A DNA stretch of 64,000 bases from Undaria pinnatifida (lineage: Eukaryota > Sar > Phaeophyceae > Laminariales > Alariaceae): assembly GCA_012845835.1 (NCBI GenBank), contig JABAKD010000024.1, positions 8,472,603-8,536,602 of the forward strand. Reading direction: 5' to 3'. Shown one piece after another: positions 30,562 through 39,880 of this stretch; position 1 is the first letter of the stretch, and the number at the start of each line of letters is the position of its first letter. The notes beneath the pieces were generated by a model. The model had not been told where the DNA came from, made no database searches, and was given only the letters and a program-made list of their open reading frames with translations. A program made the translations under genes and the position numbers.

Positions 30562-30966
30562 ACGACTCTTCTTATGAAAAGCTTGGCACGTGGAAGGGTC
30601 GTCACTCCTGCAGGTGTCGCAGACAGCGTACAGGGAACTCCTGTTTTTTCTATTTCGTGCGATGAGGAAGCCGTCACAACCCTTGCTCGGGCACGGCCAA
30701 CAATCAGGATTGCCAGAAGAAGCTGAGTCCCGTTCTTGCCCGACCAGCGTCCACACGCCTGATCCTGAACCTCCACCACCCCCACTGTTGGCGGAGCCTC
30801 CTCCCGCACTAGCCTTGGTCCGCTTCGCAAATTTCAACTTCAAATTGTTATTGCCGATTCGGCAAATTTCAAATTCAATGTGTTTGCAGCCGTCAACGAA
30901 CGGCAATTCCCTCTCAACAGCCAGCAATTGGCCAACTTCAAATGTAAAAGCACAAAAAAGAAGTTG
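30529..30966 (-). CDS. Zinc-ribbon protein, terminal exon
   Basis: A GCTTTTTCAG acceptor on the minus strand opens 145 codons to a TAA stop. An N-terminal part (FEVGQLLAVERELPF, then DGCKHIEFEICRI) leads to a Gly/Ser-rich linker and a C-terminal module: WPCPSKGCDGFLIARNRKN, then LYAVCDTCRSDDPSTCQAFH. Spacing CPx(3)C-G-x-L ... C-x2-C resembles the zinc ribbons of topoisomerase C-terminal repeats, so nucleic-acid binding is likely. The last ten residues and the stop are encoded by the MITE-D end. The start exon is not identified. Confidence 0.55.
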   Translation of the reverse strand, partial: QLLFCAFTFEVGQLLAVERELPFVDGCKHIEFEICRIGNNNLKLKFAKRTKASAGGGSANSGGGGGSGSGVWTLVGQERDSASSGNPDCWPCPSKGCDGFLIARNRKNRSSLYAVCDTCRSDDPSTCQAFHKKSRSTVAPFLSVS

Positions 30967-30969
30967 CTG

Positions 30970-31938
30970 AAAAAGCACAATAAAAATATCAGAGAGCAAG
31001 CAGTAAAAAGATCAGAGAATGAGAGCTAAGAATTAGACTATAGGGAAAGCAAGGAAGGCAAGGAACTTCGGGACGGTTCTTTCCCCCAGCAACTAATTTT
31101 CTTTTTGGCAATTACGGGCTGAGAAGGGCTGAGAGGGGGGAGGATATGCCGAGCGAGACCTCCGAGGGGGTCGAGGACTAAGTATTTAAGTTTATGGCCA
31201 GCCAGCTCACAGGGCTAAATTTTAATATCTAACTGCACTGCAGCGCCAGCGATGTGCGTTGATGTGCTGTTTCCCAGTGTACTGCTTCTTTGCGGCAATC
31301 ATTTAGTTGGCCAGTCAGTCTTCTTGCCTGTCAATGTTCGGAGTTGCATCGGGGGGAGGACTTGGCCCTTGCGGTTGGAGGTGGCAAGGTTGGAGGTGGG
31401 AGCATTCGTGTTTAGCGGGAGGGGGTCCAGAGGGCAAAGTTACACAAAGAGTGAGACGGCGGGGACTTTCTCCATGCCACGACCGGCAGCGGTGCATTAG
31501 GGAGGAATACCGCACAACCTTCTTCGCGTCGCAACATACACCCGCAGCAGCAGTTACAAACCAGTTATCATGTATTTGGACGGCGGATTGCCGTTTGATG
31601 CTTCTTCGAGACTGCATGGGGGGGGGGGGGACCTTGGCCCATGCGGCTGGAGAGGCTAGGGCCAGGAGAACATGGAGGTATATCTATCACCGGCACCCAT
31701 GCTCCAGTTGGGGCAGGGCATGCAGGGCAGCACTTGGACTTGTTCGATTCAATATCCGATAGAGAGTAAAAAAAGTTACCACACAACACATAGTCTTCAC
31801 GTGTATAATGTAAACTAATGCCAAGACATCGATACAGACTAACAGACTTCTTTCTTCTACCGTTTCTTGCGTGAATACGATTCCGAGCGTCATCATATTA
31901 TTTGTCGAGTCCGGTCGCTCAGCAGCCATCGAAAAATC
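30970..31938. other. Segment duplication, no gene recognised
   Basis: TTGCATCGGGGGGAGGACTT then GGCCCTTGCGGTTGGAG (31345) resembles CTGCATGGGGGGGGGGGGAC then CTTGGCCCATGCGGCTGGAG (31612). No exon is supported. Confidence 0.4.
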
Positions 31939-32121
31939 GAACGTTGTGTCAGCGGACCTACGCCAACCCCACGACAAGGCGTAGGCGCGCGTTGAGGCCC
32001 TCCTCATCGAGCTGGTGGAAGCGAAGAAGATAACCGAATAGGTGCCACGAGACTTGATTTCTTTGCAGGCGGACCTTGCAGCCGCACCCAAAAAGAACGG
32101 ATACCACGGATCCGGTGAGGC
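31939..32121 (+). pseudogene. Degenerate coiled-coil-like coding fragment
   Basis: The plus frame reads SNVVSADLRQPHDKA, ARVEALLIELVEAKKITE and VPRDLISLQADLAAAPKKNG, with two in-frame TAG codons where CAG (Gln) would suit the heptad-like pattern. Composition is strongly coding, so this looks like a decayed exon. The family is unknown. Confidence 0.4.
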
Positions 32122-32779
32122 AATGTTATACTGGAGTATTTGTGTGCACCGTGCTTGGTTTTCACTTCGACAAGAAACGATCTTGGCGCGGCGGTAGGGG
32201 TCGTTTTCCATGGACTCCTTTTGCGATAGACCGCGGAAGGAAGTTCAGAAGGTTTGTTCTGCAGAGAATCCCACCGTCGGAGCTATTTGGCAGGAAGTAA
32301 GGCATGGGCAGGAGAGCCGCTGGTAAGTAGCGGCGGTTCAATCATGGCTTGGGCTAGGTCCTCCATATCATGGGTCCATTGCCACCAGGTGCGGAATCAT
32401 CAGCGGAAATGCTCTAGCACCAGCGTCACCAACCCTTGCCTTGCATTGCCTTGTTCTCGCCCTCCCGTTGCAGAACGGAAGTGGTTGGACGGCGTCGGAG
32501 ATGCATCGTGAGTGGGGGCCGAAATGCTAGCCTGTGGCTTTCCTCTCGATGTGGAGTTAGCTGTACTGAGGTACCGTTGGGTCTGTAAGCTTTGAAACTA
32601 CTAGCTTCTTGGTTCGGAGTGGTGTTGTGGCAAAAATCGTCGTGTGCCATCTGAGCGTGACCGGGTGTATATACTCATATCATACTAGCCTCTGCCGGTA
32701 TCTACAAGAGCTGCGCTAATATGACTGTTTTCGGGCTTTCCTCTCTGTGCTTTTGCGTCTGTACACGGCAGGGGGCTCA
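32122..32779. other. Possible mini-exon, otherwise nothing
   Basis: At 32461-32512 a CTCCCGTTGCAG acceptor and a CATC|GTGAGT donor bracket 34-35 nt, which could be a micro-exon. No partner exon is certain. Confidence 0.25.
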
Positions 32780-33056
32780 AGAATGAGGGCAACATGCGCC
32801 GCAATGAGATCGTGCAGTTCTTGCGACATTGAGTTGTTCGGTCCTTTTTGCTGCGTTGATTTCCACAGGCGATGAAGAATTCCCTCTACTTTGTTGCGTT
32901 GAGTTTCACATGCGATGAGGAACTCACTCAAGAGGGAATCAAACAGATACAATTCCTTCTTGAGGGAGTTACTCATCGCCTGTAAACCTCAACGCAACAA
33001 AAGGGTCGAGGGAGTTCCTCCTCGTCTGTGAAACACAACCCAACAAAAGGGTACAG
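32780..33056. repeat. ~47 bp units in inverted arrangement
   Basis: The unit is roughly GAGGGAGTTCCTCATCGCCT then GTGAAACTCAACGCAACAAA and AGGG. Two units run on the minus strand (32840-32945) and two to three on the plus strand (32955-33056), facing each other around ~32948. Both directions give related peptides (EFLIACETQRNK on minus, EFLLVCETQPNK on plus). Confidence 0.7.
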
Positions 33057-33184
33057 GAACTCGCCAACCGGAAGCGCCCGGGCAAATTTACTGGCTTGAT
33101 ACCTCTGCTGCCGTTGATTATTGTGCCGACATCGTGCTGCGTGCGTTTTCGAAAGCGACAAAGCAAGGTCCGCGCTTCCCTTCA
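33057..33184 (+). CDS. Candidate exon, unrecognised
   Basis: It opens after GGGTACAG and ends at CTTCA|GTGAGT. The translation contains ELANRKRPGKFTGLIPLLPL and IIVPTSCCVRFRKRQSKV. It is basic with a hydrophobic patch. Junction phase to the 33399 exon is not consistent with the simplest splice, so confidence is limited. Confidence 0.35.
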
Positions 33185-33398
33185 GTGAGTACGGTCGTGG
33201 TCGATGTTATCCTGCCTGTCCTTCTGGGAGCATCGTGTAAATTGGGTCGAACGCAAGCCCGAGTGTGACCTATGCTGTGAGCGATGCAGACAGCGCGACA
33301 GAGGCTAGAAAGACATCCTCCCTCGTGGGGTAGTGCGCGCGAACGGGGTGTTTTGCACGTGCGTAAGGTTTTGCCGTGCTTCCCTGTCTTGGCATTAG

Positions 33399-33493
33399 AC
33401 TATCGCTGCCAACTGTACAAAGGTCGCCACAAGAGGGCACAGGAGGTGCCACCTCACACCACGTTGACCTCGAAGTTGGGGGTGGTTTTCCAG
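33399..33493 (+). CDS. Internal exon, unrecognised
   Basis: Acceptor TGTCTTGGCATTAG and donor TTCCAG|GTACAA. The frame reads YRCQLYKGRHKRAQEVPPHT then TLTSKLGVVFQ, ending in phase 0, which matches the next acceptor at 33681. Confidence 0.55.
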
Positions 33494-33680
33494 GTACAAT
33501 TCGTGGCTTTGCAATATTTGTAAGCTTCCCGTGTCTTGAAGCAAGCTCTCACGGGTGTGTGTTGGCGGGATTGGGCAACGTTGAGAGCGGTTACCGGTCG
33601 GTGTTCCCTTCGTAATAGGCTATTCGTAGCATGAACGTTTCTCCACCGGACATCCCATTTTGTGCCCCCTGATGTTGCAG

Positions 33681-33764
33681 GGTCGACATTGGTACGAGCG
33701 AGTGTACCGTAGGAAGGTAGGCTACCTCGGTGCGTCACCAAATCTGTTGAAGGGGTGTATATGA
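33681..33764 (+). CDS. Exon continuing from 33399-33493
   Basis: After CCTGATGTTGCAG the frame reads GRHWYERVYRRK in phase 0. It may stop splicing here and run to TGA at 33762 (VGYLGASPNLLKGCI), or use the GTAGGC donor at 33717. The product is unrecognised. Confidence 0.45.
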   Translation, partial: GRHWYERVYRRKVGYLGASPNLLKGCI

Positions 33765-33769
33765 ACAAA

Positions 33770-34428
33770 GAGAATCGGTTGAATGTCCTTGTAGTTGCAG
33801 TACTGACGCAATAGGCGCGTTCATAGTGCCTCAGCAGCCACTAAGCCTCAAGCGCTGTGTGCTGTTTATGATGCTTATCGGTGGGTCTGCTGCGATCAGA
33901 AACTGGATCACACAGGAGGTACGGGAGCGAGCAGGGCCATCCGGTAGTACATATATGTAGGTTCATCTCGCGGCATGGCCCTGTCATTAAGCTATTGTCC
34001 ATGCTTTCATGAGCCTCATATTAATAGTGTGGGCGGACGTTTCGAAGGGTGGGTGGATACTGATTCGCAGCGGGGTCGGTCGTCGCGCGCACACACCCGA
34101 TCGAACGTTGCTGATAGTGCAGGCATCATGATCGGTCAACGTCGCACTGCACTATGGCATGCAGACTGTGCGCTGGTATAGTCGAGTCGCGTCCACCGAC
34201 CTTGTGAATTGTTTTCATGCTTATGGAGACCAGAACCTCCAACTTTTCCCCGAGCCATTCAAGACCCTGGAACTGCCCACATGAAGCCGCCTGGCAAGGA
34301 AGGTGATGATGGTGCTCGAGGAGGAGGTGGAGGAGGAGATGATGCTGGGGCAGATGATGGTGGCGGTGGTGGTGGTGGTGACGGCGGTGGTGGAGCAGGA
34401 GGAGGACTAGGGCGAGGGCGAGATCTAG
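33770..34428 (+). other. GGA/GAT-rich low-complexity DNA
   Basis: 34300-34428 is GGAGGAGG/GATGGTGGTGG simple sequence. An ATG-initiated frame from 34209 gives a Gly/Asp-rich peptide that I do not trust as a gene. The rest shows nothing. Confidence 0.4.
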
Positions 34429-34614
34429 GACGAGGAGGAGGAGGATCGACGCCTAACGTACCCGGGCTTCTACGAAAGGTCCGGCATCAATAAGGACCGG
34501 CTGTATATCGTGCAGCGGAGAGGGAAAGTAGTGTTCATTTCGGTGCAATTGTTCGACACAGCAGTGTCGATTTCGCGTGTTTTTTTACCAGGACCACGAA
34601 CGGTGACCACGTAA
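34429..34614 (+). CDS. Candidate exon, unrecognised (61 aa)
   Basis: Just after an in-frame TAG that could be an acceptor (GATCTAG), the frame reads DEEEEDRRLTYPGFYERSGI, NKDRLYIVQRRGKVVFISVQ and LFDTAVSISRVFLPGP to TAA. Codon composition is coding-like. The true 3' exon boundary is uncertain. Confidence 0.4.
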   Translation, partial: DEEEEDRRLTYPGFYERSGINKDRLYIVQRRGKVVFISVQLFDTAVSISRVFLPGPRTVTT

Positions 34615-34629
34615 TACTGGAGTTATTTC

Positions 34630-35216
34630 AGCATCCCATGGTTATGCCAGAGACTTCATCCACAGTGGTGAAGACGGCCGTAGCGTTTGGAGCGGCGATG
34701 GGTCCTTCTTTTAACGATCTGTTCAGATCTGTCCGCGTGAGAGCGTGTTCCCTTGGGCATTATAGGTTCACGCTTGCCCTCGCTCCGCGCTGATTCCTGG
34801 TTTTGCAAGGTATTCAAGACGGGTGAGCCATAAGGGACATGCACTGGCTGCCAGAGTTCTAACAAGGTATTACCGCGGTGCAACAAGGTTAAGCTCTTGA
34901 GTCGGAACATATATCGTGAGACTACGTTGTAGGCTGCCGTCTGGCCGCTCGCGGAAAGGCAGAAAAGGCGAAGTGAACGAGTCAGTAAGATCCGAAAGCT
35001 GGTTTAATCACACCAAACTGTTCAGGAGGTTGGTTGATCGTTGTCCTTCCAGCACACCTCCATACGCGATAGCACGCGACGTGAGTTCTGTGCGTGAAAA
35101 AAAAATGCGTGTGGGCGGCGCTTGCCAAAAGACCCAGGGTAAGCGAGGATGCACAGCCGCCGCCAAGGACCCTGGGTGCCTACTGCGCTCTAGGGGGGTG
35201 TCCTTGGTTTCCTCAG
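34630..35216. other. No feature recognised
   Basis: There is no family repeat and no exon with paired splice signals. It is presumably intronic to the plus-strand gene. Confidence 0.3.
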
Positions 35217-35314
35217 CGTCTGTTTCGGGACGGAGAGTCAACCCATACATATGGTGCGAAGGTGCTGGACCTCGAAATGCCAGATCCACAACCAGGAGGC
35301 TTTACGAAGATGCT
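35217..35314 (+). CDS. Internal exon, unrecognised
   Basis: A strong acceptor (TTGGTTTCCTCAG) opens the frame RLFRDGESTHTYGAKVLDLE then MPDPQPGGFTKML. The exon could end at ATGCT|GTACTT (phase 2), which joins in frame to the acceptor at 35397. Alternatively it reads on to TGA at ~35336. Confidence 0.5.
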
Positions 35315-35396
35315 GTACTTGACGCGTCCACCTTGAATGTATCCGCACGTACGACTTATTTCACTCATGCTGACCTCAGGAGGACCCCCACAACAG

Positions 35397-35468
35397 GGCA
35401 AACTGGGAGACTATCACCAAGCTCCCAGACGAACGTTACCTAAAGCTTGGAAGACCCGCCTTTCTAGG
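35397..35468 (+). CDS. Internal exon, unrecognised
   Basis: Acceptor CCCCCACAACAG and donor TCTAGG|GTGAGC, both good. The frame contains ANWETITKLPDERYLKLGRP then AFLG. It enters with one base and leaves with two, matching the upstream exon's proposed end. Confidence 0.6.
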
Positions 35469-35565
35469 GTGAGCGATGGACAGTGCAAGAAAGGCTACCG
35501 TGAAGGTCCAGGTACAAAACCCGGTAGTGCCGGTTGTCGTTGCGACGTATGTACGAATGCGGCAG

Positions 35566-35677
35566 TTCTTGTGCTACGGTGGCTGTCGTCAATATCAGTG
35601 CGAGGTCTTGCACGCGAGGCTCAAGGTCTTCGTTTGGTATTATACGCTACCGGCTGGGCGGCGGCACGAGTGAATGA
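35566..35677 (+). CDS. Possible terminal exon
   Basis: The acceptor GAATGCGGCAG in the phase left by 35468 gives SCATVAVVNISARSCTRGSR, then SSFGIIRYRLGGGTSE and TGA. All three frames are open here, so the reading depends entirely on the splice phase. Confidence 0.3.
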
Positions 35678-35798
35678 ATGTTGAAACGATGCCACCCCAC
35701 TGAGGTTGTACCATGTGAAAATAATTTGAACTCGCCTATACGAAGTGGCATGTATGCCCCTTGCCTGTGGGTGACACATGCTAAACCGAATAGTACTG

Positions 35799-36071
35799 AT
35801 AGCACGGTAGAGATGCACCATTTTTTGCTGAGGCTCATAACCACTTGAGGATCCTTAAACTTCCCTCAAAAACGAATTTGGATGAAAACAAAACTGCTAC
35901 ACCAGATGAATAACGCCATCTGGCCTAGGTATTCCATGGCCTAGGTATAAAACGAGAATCGTGCAGAAACAGACCGAAATCCCGAAGGTTGTGAGTCAAG
36001 AAGCCCCGCCATTGATGAGCTGTTTCAGCCAAGAAGTGGTATACCTCAACACCTCTATCGTAGCACGCATC
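35799..36071 (+). mobile_element. MITE-A, complete copy
   Basis: It runs from GATAGCACGGTAGAGATGC to CACCTCTATCGTAGCACGCA. CCTAGGTATTCCATGG then CCTAGGTATAAAACGAGAAT shows a ~19 bp internal duplication. Confidence 0.8.
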
Positions 36072-36074
36072 GCC

Positions 36075-36325
36075 GTAGAGGTGCTCACCAACCATTGTTT
36101 TTTTCCCTGCAAGGTAACTTGGACTTGAGGAGCTCTATTCCCCACACCCAATTTTTGTTCTCAAGAAAAAAAGAAAGTGTAACCAGATGGAAAACTCCCA
36201 TGACTTAAGGTGTAGAAAGAAAACTGTAGCACAGAACGGAAATGAGATTACGACCATTTTGGGTCAAGGATCGCCGACATTCAACGAACGTTTTGAGCCA
36301 AAACAATGTGCTACCGCGCTTCCGG
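36075..36325 (+). mobile_element. MITE-A, second subfamily, abutting the first
   Basis: GTAGAGGTGCTCACCAACCA, TTGACTTGAGGAGCTC-like, AGTGTAACCAGATGGAAAAC and TTTTGGGTCAAGGATCGCCG. It begins within a few bases of the preceding copy's end, so the two may share a terminus. Its right end is degraded (GTGCTACCGCG). Confidence 0.65.
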
Positions 36326-36747
36326 GTGGAGGGGTGTAAAACGCTTGCTTTGCCCGTGCGCGGGGGTGTTTTCAAGGGGGGTTAGAATACTTCAGGGGTG
36401 GGGTGATATTTTGAACGGGGGATTAATATTTTGAAGTGATGTGTGAATATTGCCGAAGGGATACGATAAATCGGGGGGCACGATAAATCGCATCACGGGG
36501 GCACAGGTACCGATAAGATAACCAGACACAGCCGACAGCCATTCGACGTTTGGGCATAAGCGCCGGTGGCAGTGCCACAGGATTTATTTAGCATACATGA
36601 GCGAAGGAAACAATTTTGGTTCGATTTGCCAATAGTTGCCTGATAGTCGCCTGGAGTATTTGTTCATCGCACCCCGTTTAGCATGAATTGGCTCTGCGTA
36701 ATAGTATAAGTAAATGCCAACGTCGTGTTTTTCCCCACAAGTACATA
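36326..36747. other. No feature recognised
   Basis: It is G-rich up to 36480, then unique sequence. No exon or family repeat is seen. Confidence 0.35.
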
Positions 36748-37742
36748 CAGTCGTCCCCGATTTAAAGACACTCTTCTTAAGTCAACTCCCCGCTTAAAGA
36801 ACACAAAAAATACCAGAAGCATTGTGCCCCGCGGATGGGATTAATTAGGCAAGAGTCGTGCATGAAATAAACGATTTCAGAGGCCGAGGTCCGCTCTCGT
36901 CTCGAGGATGTCCGCTCCTATTTGTACGCGAACGGAAGAGACGGCGAGTACAGCGAAACGGCGTACCTTCTTTCCAAGACTGTGCATTCGTTCACTAATG
37001 AAACTCAAGTCAAGCGAAGAGCGAAGGAGGGGGGCAAGGTGCAGGCGACACTTCGGGATATGTGGGCGGCGTAGTGTTTTTTTTTAGGACAACTGCACTT
37101 TGGATGCCCGCGTTCGTTGTTGGGTGTTTTTTTGTTTGTCTTGGGTGAACTCTCGTTTAGCTAAACTTAGCATAGTTTGTTTTGTGTTTGCCTCGTTTTT
37201 ACCTTTGGGAAGGAGCGGTGTCCTCTTTTTCGGTGTACTTTCCCGATTTTTACGTCTGGTGTTGTCTGCGTTACCGACATTTTACTAAATAGTGTCGTCC
37301 CAAGTGTGGGTGGTTTTGTTTGGTCTCCATGTGGCAGGTAGCCTGTGCCTGTATCGTATCAGTTCCAAAAATGGATGTGATGTTCACCGTGAGGACAACG
37401 CCTCAACAATAATAAAAGCCTGCCACAACACCAGCGCACTGCCGTACACATTACACTACGTAGGTCGTGCTGCACCTCTTCCCGCATTTCGGTTGGAGAG
37501 GGAAATTCAAACAATGGTATGTACGTATTGGAGTACAGCAGCAGTAGTTGCGGCCTTCAAATCACCTTGTGTCGTAGCAAACAACACCGTTTCGTGGTCG
37601 CATTCCTGCTACGAATCCGCGTCTTTTGACATATGCTACGCCTAGGTTGGCCCCGGGGACGGTGAGTAAGTGGCCCCGGAACCTTAACGACACTTCCCCG
37701 CGTTAAAGACACTCGAAGAAAAAAAGTGGTGGGGGTCGACTG
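36748..37742 (+). mobile_element. pogo/Tigger-like DNA transposon remnant
   Basis: Ends CAGTCGTCCCCGATTTAAAG (left) and GTGGTGGGGGTCGACTG (right) are inverted to each other and each flanked by TA (36746-36747, 37743-37744), as for Tc1/mariner-type insertion. Subterminal CCCCGCTTAAAG/CCCCGCGTTAAAGACACT motifs recall Tigger-like ends. At 995 bp it keeps only a transposase tail (36871-37074), so it is internally deleted. The remaining interior looks non-coding. Confidence 0.65.
36871..37074 (+). pseudogene. C-terminal fragment of a pogo/Tigger-like transposase
   Basis: Sixty-seven codons directly after an in-frame TAA read ISEAEVRSRLEDVRSYLYA, NGRDGEYSETAYLLSKTVHS and KVQATLRDMWAA. Acidic-helical text followed by a basic stretch and a Q-T-L-x-D-like end resembles the C-terminal tail after the DDE domain in Tigger/jerky-type transposases. 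The DDE core and DNA-binding domain are absent. Confidence 0.5.
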
Positions 37743-37974
37743 TATATTGTAGGTTCAATACCATCTTGGTTTTTGGTGCTTACCACTTATGAGTAGTTCA
37801 GCTTTATGCGACTACGGGTAAGGGTTAGATGGAGCGTTGTCAACTTTCATGTCCGACACGAAGGGGGTCAATACTTGCTTCGAGAAGCCAAGGGTGACAT
37901 CAGATATTTCGCATTGCATTTCGCAAGTGAGTGGCAGACTGTGTAGGGCGACCTGCTATCAAGGTCATCGCGTT
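37743..37974. other. Unassigned flank of the ubiquitin-protease gene
   Basis: It may contain decayed upstream exon sequence of the ubiquitin protease (TGTAGGGCGACCTGCTATCA around 37940 reads CRATCY), but I cannot support a boundary. Confidence 0.25.
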
Positions 37975-38075
37975 CCAGCTACCACCCGCGCACTGCTGAT
38001 ACCGCATGTTTTGCCATCCTCCTGGTGTTTTTGTCGGACCTCGAACAGTAGAAGGCCATGGCGGAACCACCCACC
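37975..38075 (+). pseudogene. Decayed ubiquitin-protease exon (LKRF region)
   Basis: CCGCATGTTTTG reads PHVL; one frame over, CCATCCTCCTG and GGACCTCGAACAG read AILL and DLEQ, in the order expected for the L-P-x-V-L-x-(I/L)-x-L-K-R-F stretch of ubiquitin-specific proteases. A frameshift and a TAG interrupt it. It lies just upstream of the intact exon at 38135. Confidence 0.4.
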
Positions 38076-38134
38076 GTCATGGTGACGAGCCACCCTCTTG
38101 TACGCGTTCATGTTCTTGTCGCTGTCTCCCGCAG

Positions 38135-38211
38135 GGATAAAGGCATCAAGCTCACCGACCACGTAGACATCTCCCTGGAGCTTGACATGGGGGAGTTGTC
38201 GGACAAACCAG
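38135..38211 (+). CDS. Ubiquitin-specific protease, penultimate exon
   Basis: Acceptor GCTGTCTCCCGCAG and donor CCAG|GTTAGA. The frame reads DKGIKLTDHVDISLELDMGE then LSDKP, matching the K-L-x-x-x-V-x-(F/I)-P/S-L-x-L-D region between the two catalytic boxes of family C19 peptidases. It leaves in phase 1, which the 38532 exon completes as Gly. Confidence 0.7.
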
Positions 38212-38531
38212 GTTAGAGGACGAGATTCAATAAAACTATTTCAAATGCGCCAGTTATGAATTCGACCGGTGGAGGGTTTAATACTCAAAAATGCAGGCTG
38301 CGTGACACGCCGGCTGCCCGTTTTCGACATTTTGATAACTCGGGGTCCCCTGGATGCTGCGGGGGCCAACAAGGCAATTTTCGAGGGCGTTTTCAGTGAC
38401 TACTATGTTTTTCATGACGGGGCTGTTGCAGCGGTGTGCTGCGTTCCGTGTCATATGGCCTCTCTATTCACGATGGTGCTGCTTTATTCAACGACCCCCT
38501 ACGCCCGTCGATCTACTGCACTTTGCACCAG

Positions 38532-38731
38532 GCGCACAGATGTACGGCTTGACCGGGGTGGTTCACCACACCACTAACAGCACGCGGAGCGGACATTGCA
38601 CTACTTATGTCCGGACGGAAGACAAATCCTGGCGTCTCTACGACGACGCCAACGTCGCGACAGTTGAACGCGGCGCGGTTTTAGCCGACGCGGACTATGT
38701 TATAAAAAATGAAAATACACTCCAGCTGTGA
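38532..38731 (+). CDS. Ubiquitin-specific protease, His-box terminal exon
   Basis: After CTTTGCACCAG the frame reads AQMYGLTGVVHHTTNSTRSG, HCTTYVRTEDKSWRLYDDAN and VATVERGAVLADADYVI. This is the C19 His box: Y-x-L-x-(G/A)-V-V-x-H, then G-H-(Y)-T-x-Y-V-R with the catalytic His, then W-x-x-x-D-D-x-x-V and A-x-Y-V. Tyr after the His is Cys here. The usual final L-F-Y is replaced by KNENTLQL and a stop contributed by repeat E. The enzyme class removes ubiquitin from proteins; activity is doubtful because the upstream exon is decayed. Confidence 0.75.
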
Positions 38732-38765
38732 GATCGGAGATTTTGTCGAAACTCATCTTACTATA
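38712..38765 (+). repeat. Dispersed repeat E, 5' part
   Basis: AAATACACTCCAGCTGTGAG then ATCGGAGATTTTGTCGAAAC matches repeat E at 26045. It supplies the stop codon of the ubiquitin-protease exon. Confidence 0.7.
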
Positions 38766-39555
38766 TTATGTCGAATGCTCGCCGCGTCTGACCTCTCTTG
38801 CGTCGCTATTGAAGTACTGAAGCGAGAACGTTGGTGTTGCCCAGCGCCAGGTAGTCGATATTCTACTGGCCGTTCTTTTTCATAACGTTTTGTTGCGTTT
38901 ATCTTTTTCTCGTTTGAATCATAGTCTACACCATTAATAGTTGCTCCCTTATCGGTATCCGGTGTCTTCGGTTTCAGTTGTGATTCTGAAAAACATGTAC
39001 CATTAGACTATATGGGCCAGATACGTACACACGCTGATTTATGGTTTCACTTTAATGACTTGGCTTATGCACATGCTTTCAGCTATGATATGCGTATCAC
39101 CTTGGTTCGTTGTGTTTTTTTTCCTGAGGGGATCCCGATTGTGTTCATTTTTGAAAATTCCGTTAAAAAGGAAGTTATCATGGCTCCTGAAAATGAAAAA
39201 AAAACGAGATTAATTTGTTGAAAACGTCACGCTTCAGAATTTCAAAACGTCGAAATCGCGATTAGTTCATTAGGAGCGCCCCTATTAGAGACGAAACCTC
39301 TGGCGACCAAACCCGCCAAAAGCAGATGGGTGACTACCTCCCGACCCTGGTCTTGAGTAGACTTTCCGGTCAAGATCTATACAGAAGGCAATTGCCTTGT
39401 CCAGGCGTAACTCTTGCACACCATACCTCTACCTCATCATAAAGGGTCCAGCGTCTGCGCCTGCGGACTCCGTTCGCGGAAGGGTGCGAGCTACATTGGC
39501 CGCGTGCCAATTCTCAGCGCAACTGTACATGAGCAAATATATACCTCCCCCCACC
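38766..39555. other. No feature recognised
   Basis: It is AT-rich in 38.85-39.25 kb. An open frame at 39012-39221 has no motif or splice context. Confidence 0.35.
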
Positions 39556-39559
39556 AATG

Positions 39560-39880
39560 TGTACACTCCCCCCGCGCCCCGCCCCCGCCCCGCCCCCGCC
39601 CCGCCCCCGCTCGCCCTTCATGCGACTCGCCGAACATCTCACGGCGCTTCGCGCTTGGTGTACGCTAAGTCTGCCTGGTTGGTGAAAAACCGACGTGCTC
39701 CGTCCCGGCATTGGACGGATGCGAGGGTCTATGGTCATACGACTACGGCCATGCACGAAATGAGTACACTCTCCCCCCCCCCCCCGCCCCGCCCCCCGAA
39801 ATCCCCCCGCTGTTGTAGGAGTGCGAGGCTCTATGGTCTTACGACTACGACTGAGTACAACTCCCCCCCCCTGCCCCAAT
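39560..39880 (-). repeat. Dispersed repeat F, inverted, plus a short second copy
   Basis: Inverted match to 43.2-43.4 kb: CGACTCGCCGAACATCTCAC, GCTTGGTGTACGCTAAGTCT, GGTCTATGGTCATACGACTA. A shorter second unit (GAGGCTCTATGGTCTTACGA) follows at ~39825. Poly(C)-rich CCCCGCCC tracts border both. Confidence 0.65.

Noticed and set aside
34209-34493. Gly/Asp-rich protein of 94 aa
   Set aside because: The frame is mostly GGAGGAGG/GATGGTGG simple sequence. The coding-like part downstream is in a different frame.
37965-38162. Minus-strand exon (ELDAFIPAGDSDKNMNAYKR)
   Set aside because: It has plausible splice signals, but the plus strand over the same bases encodes the ubiquitin-protease exons in matching phase, which is better evidence.
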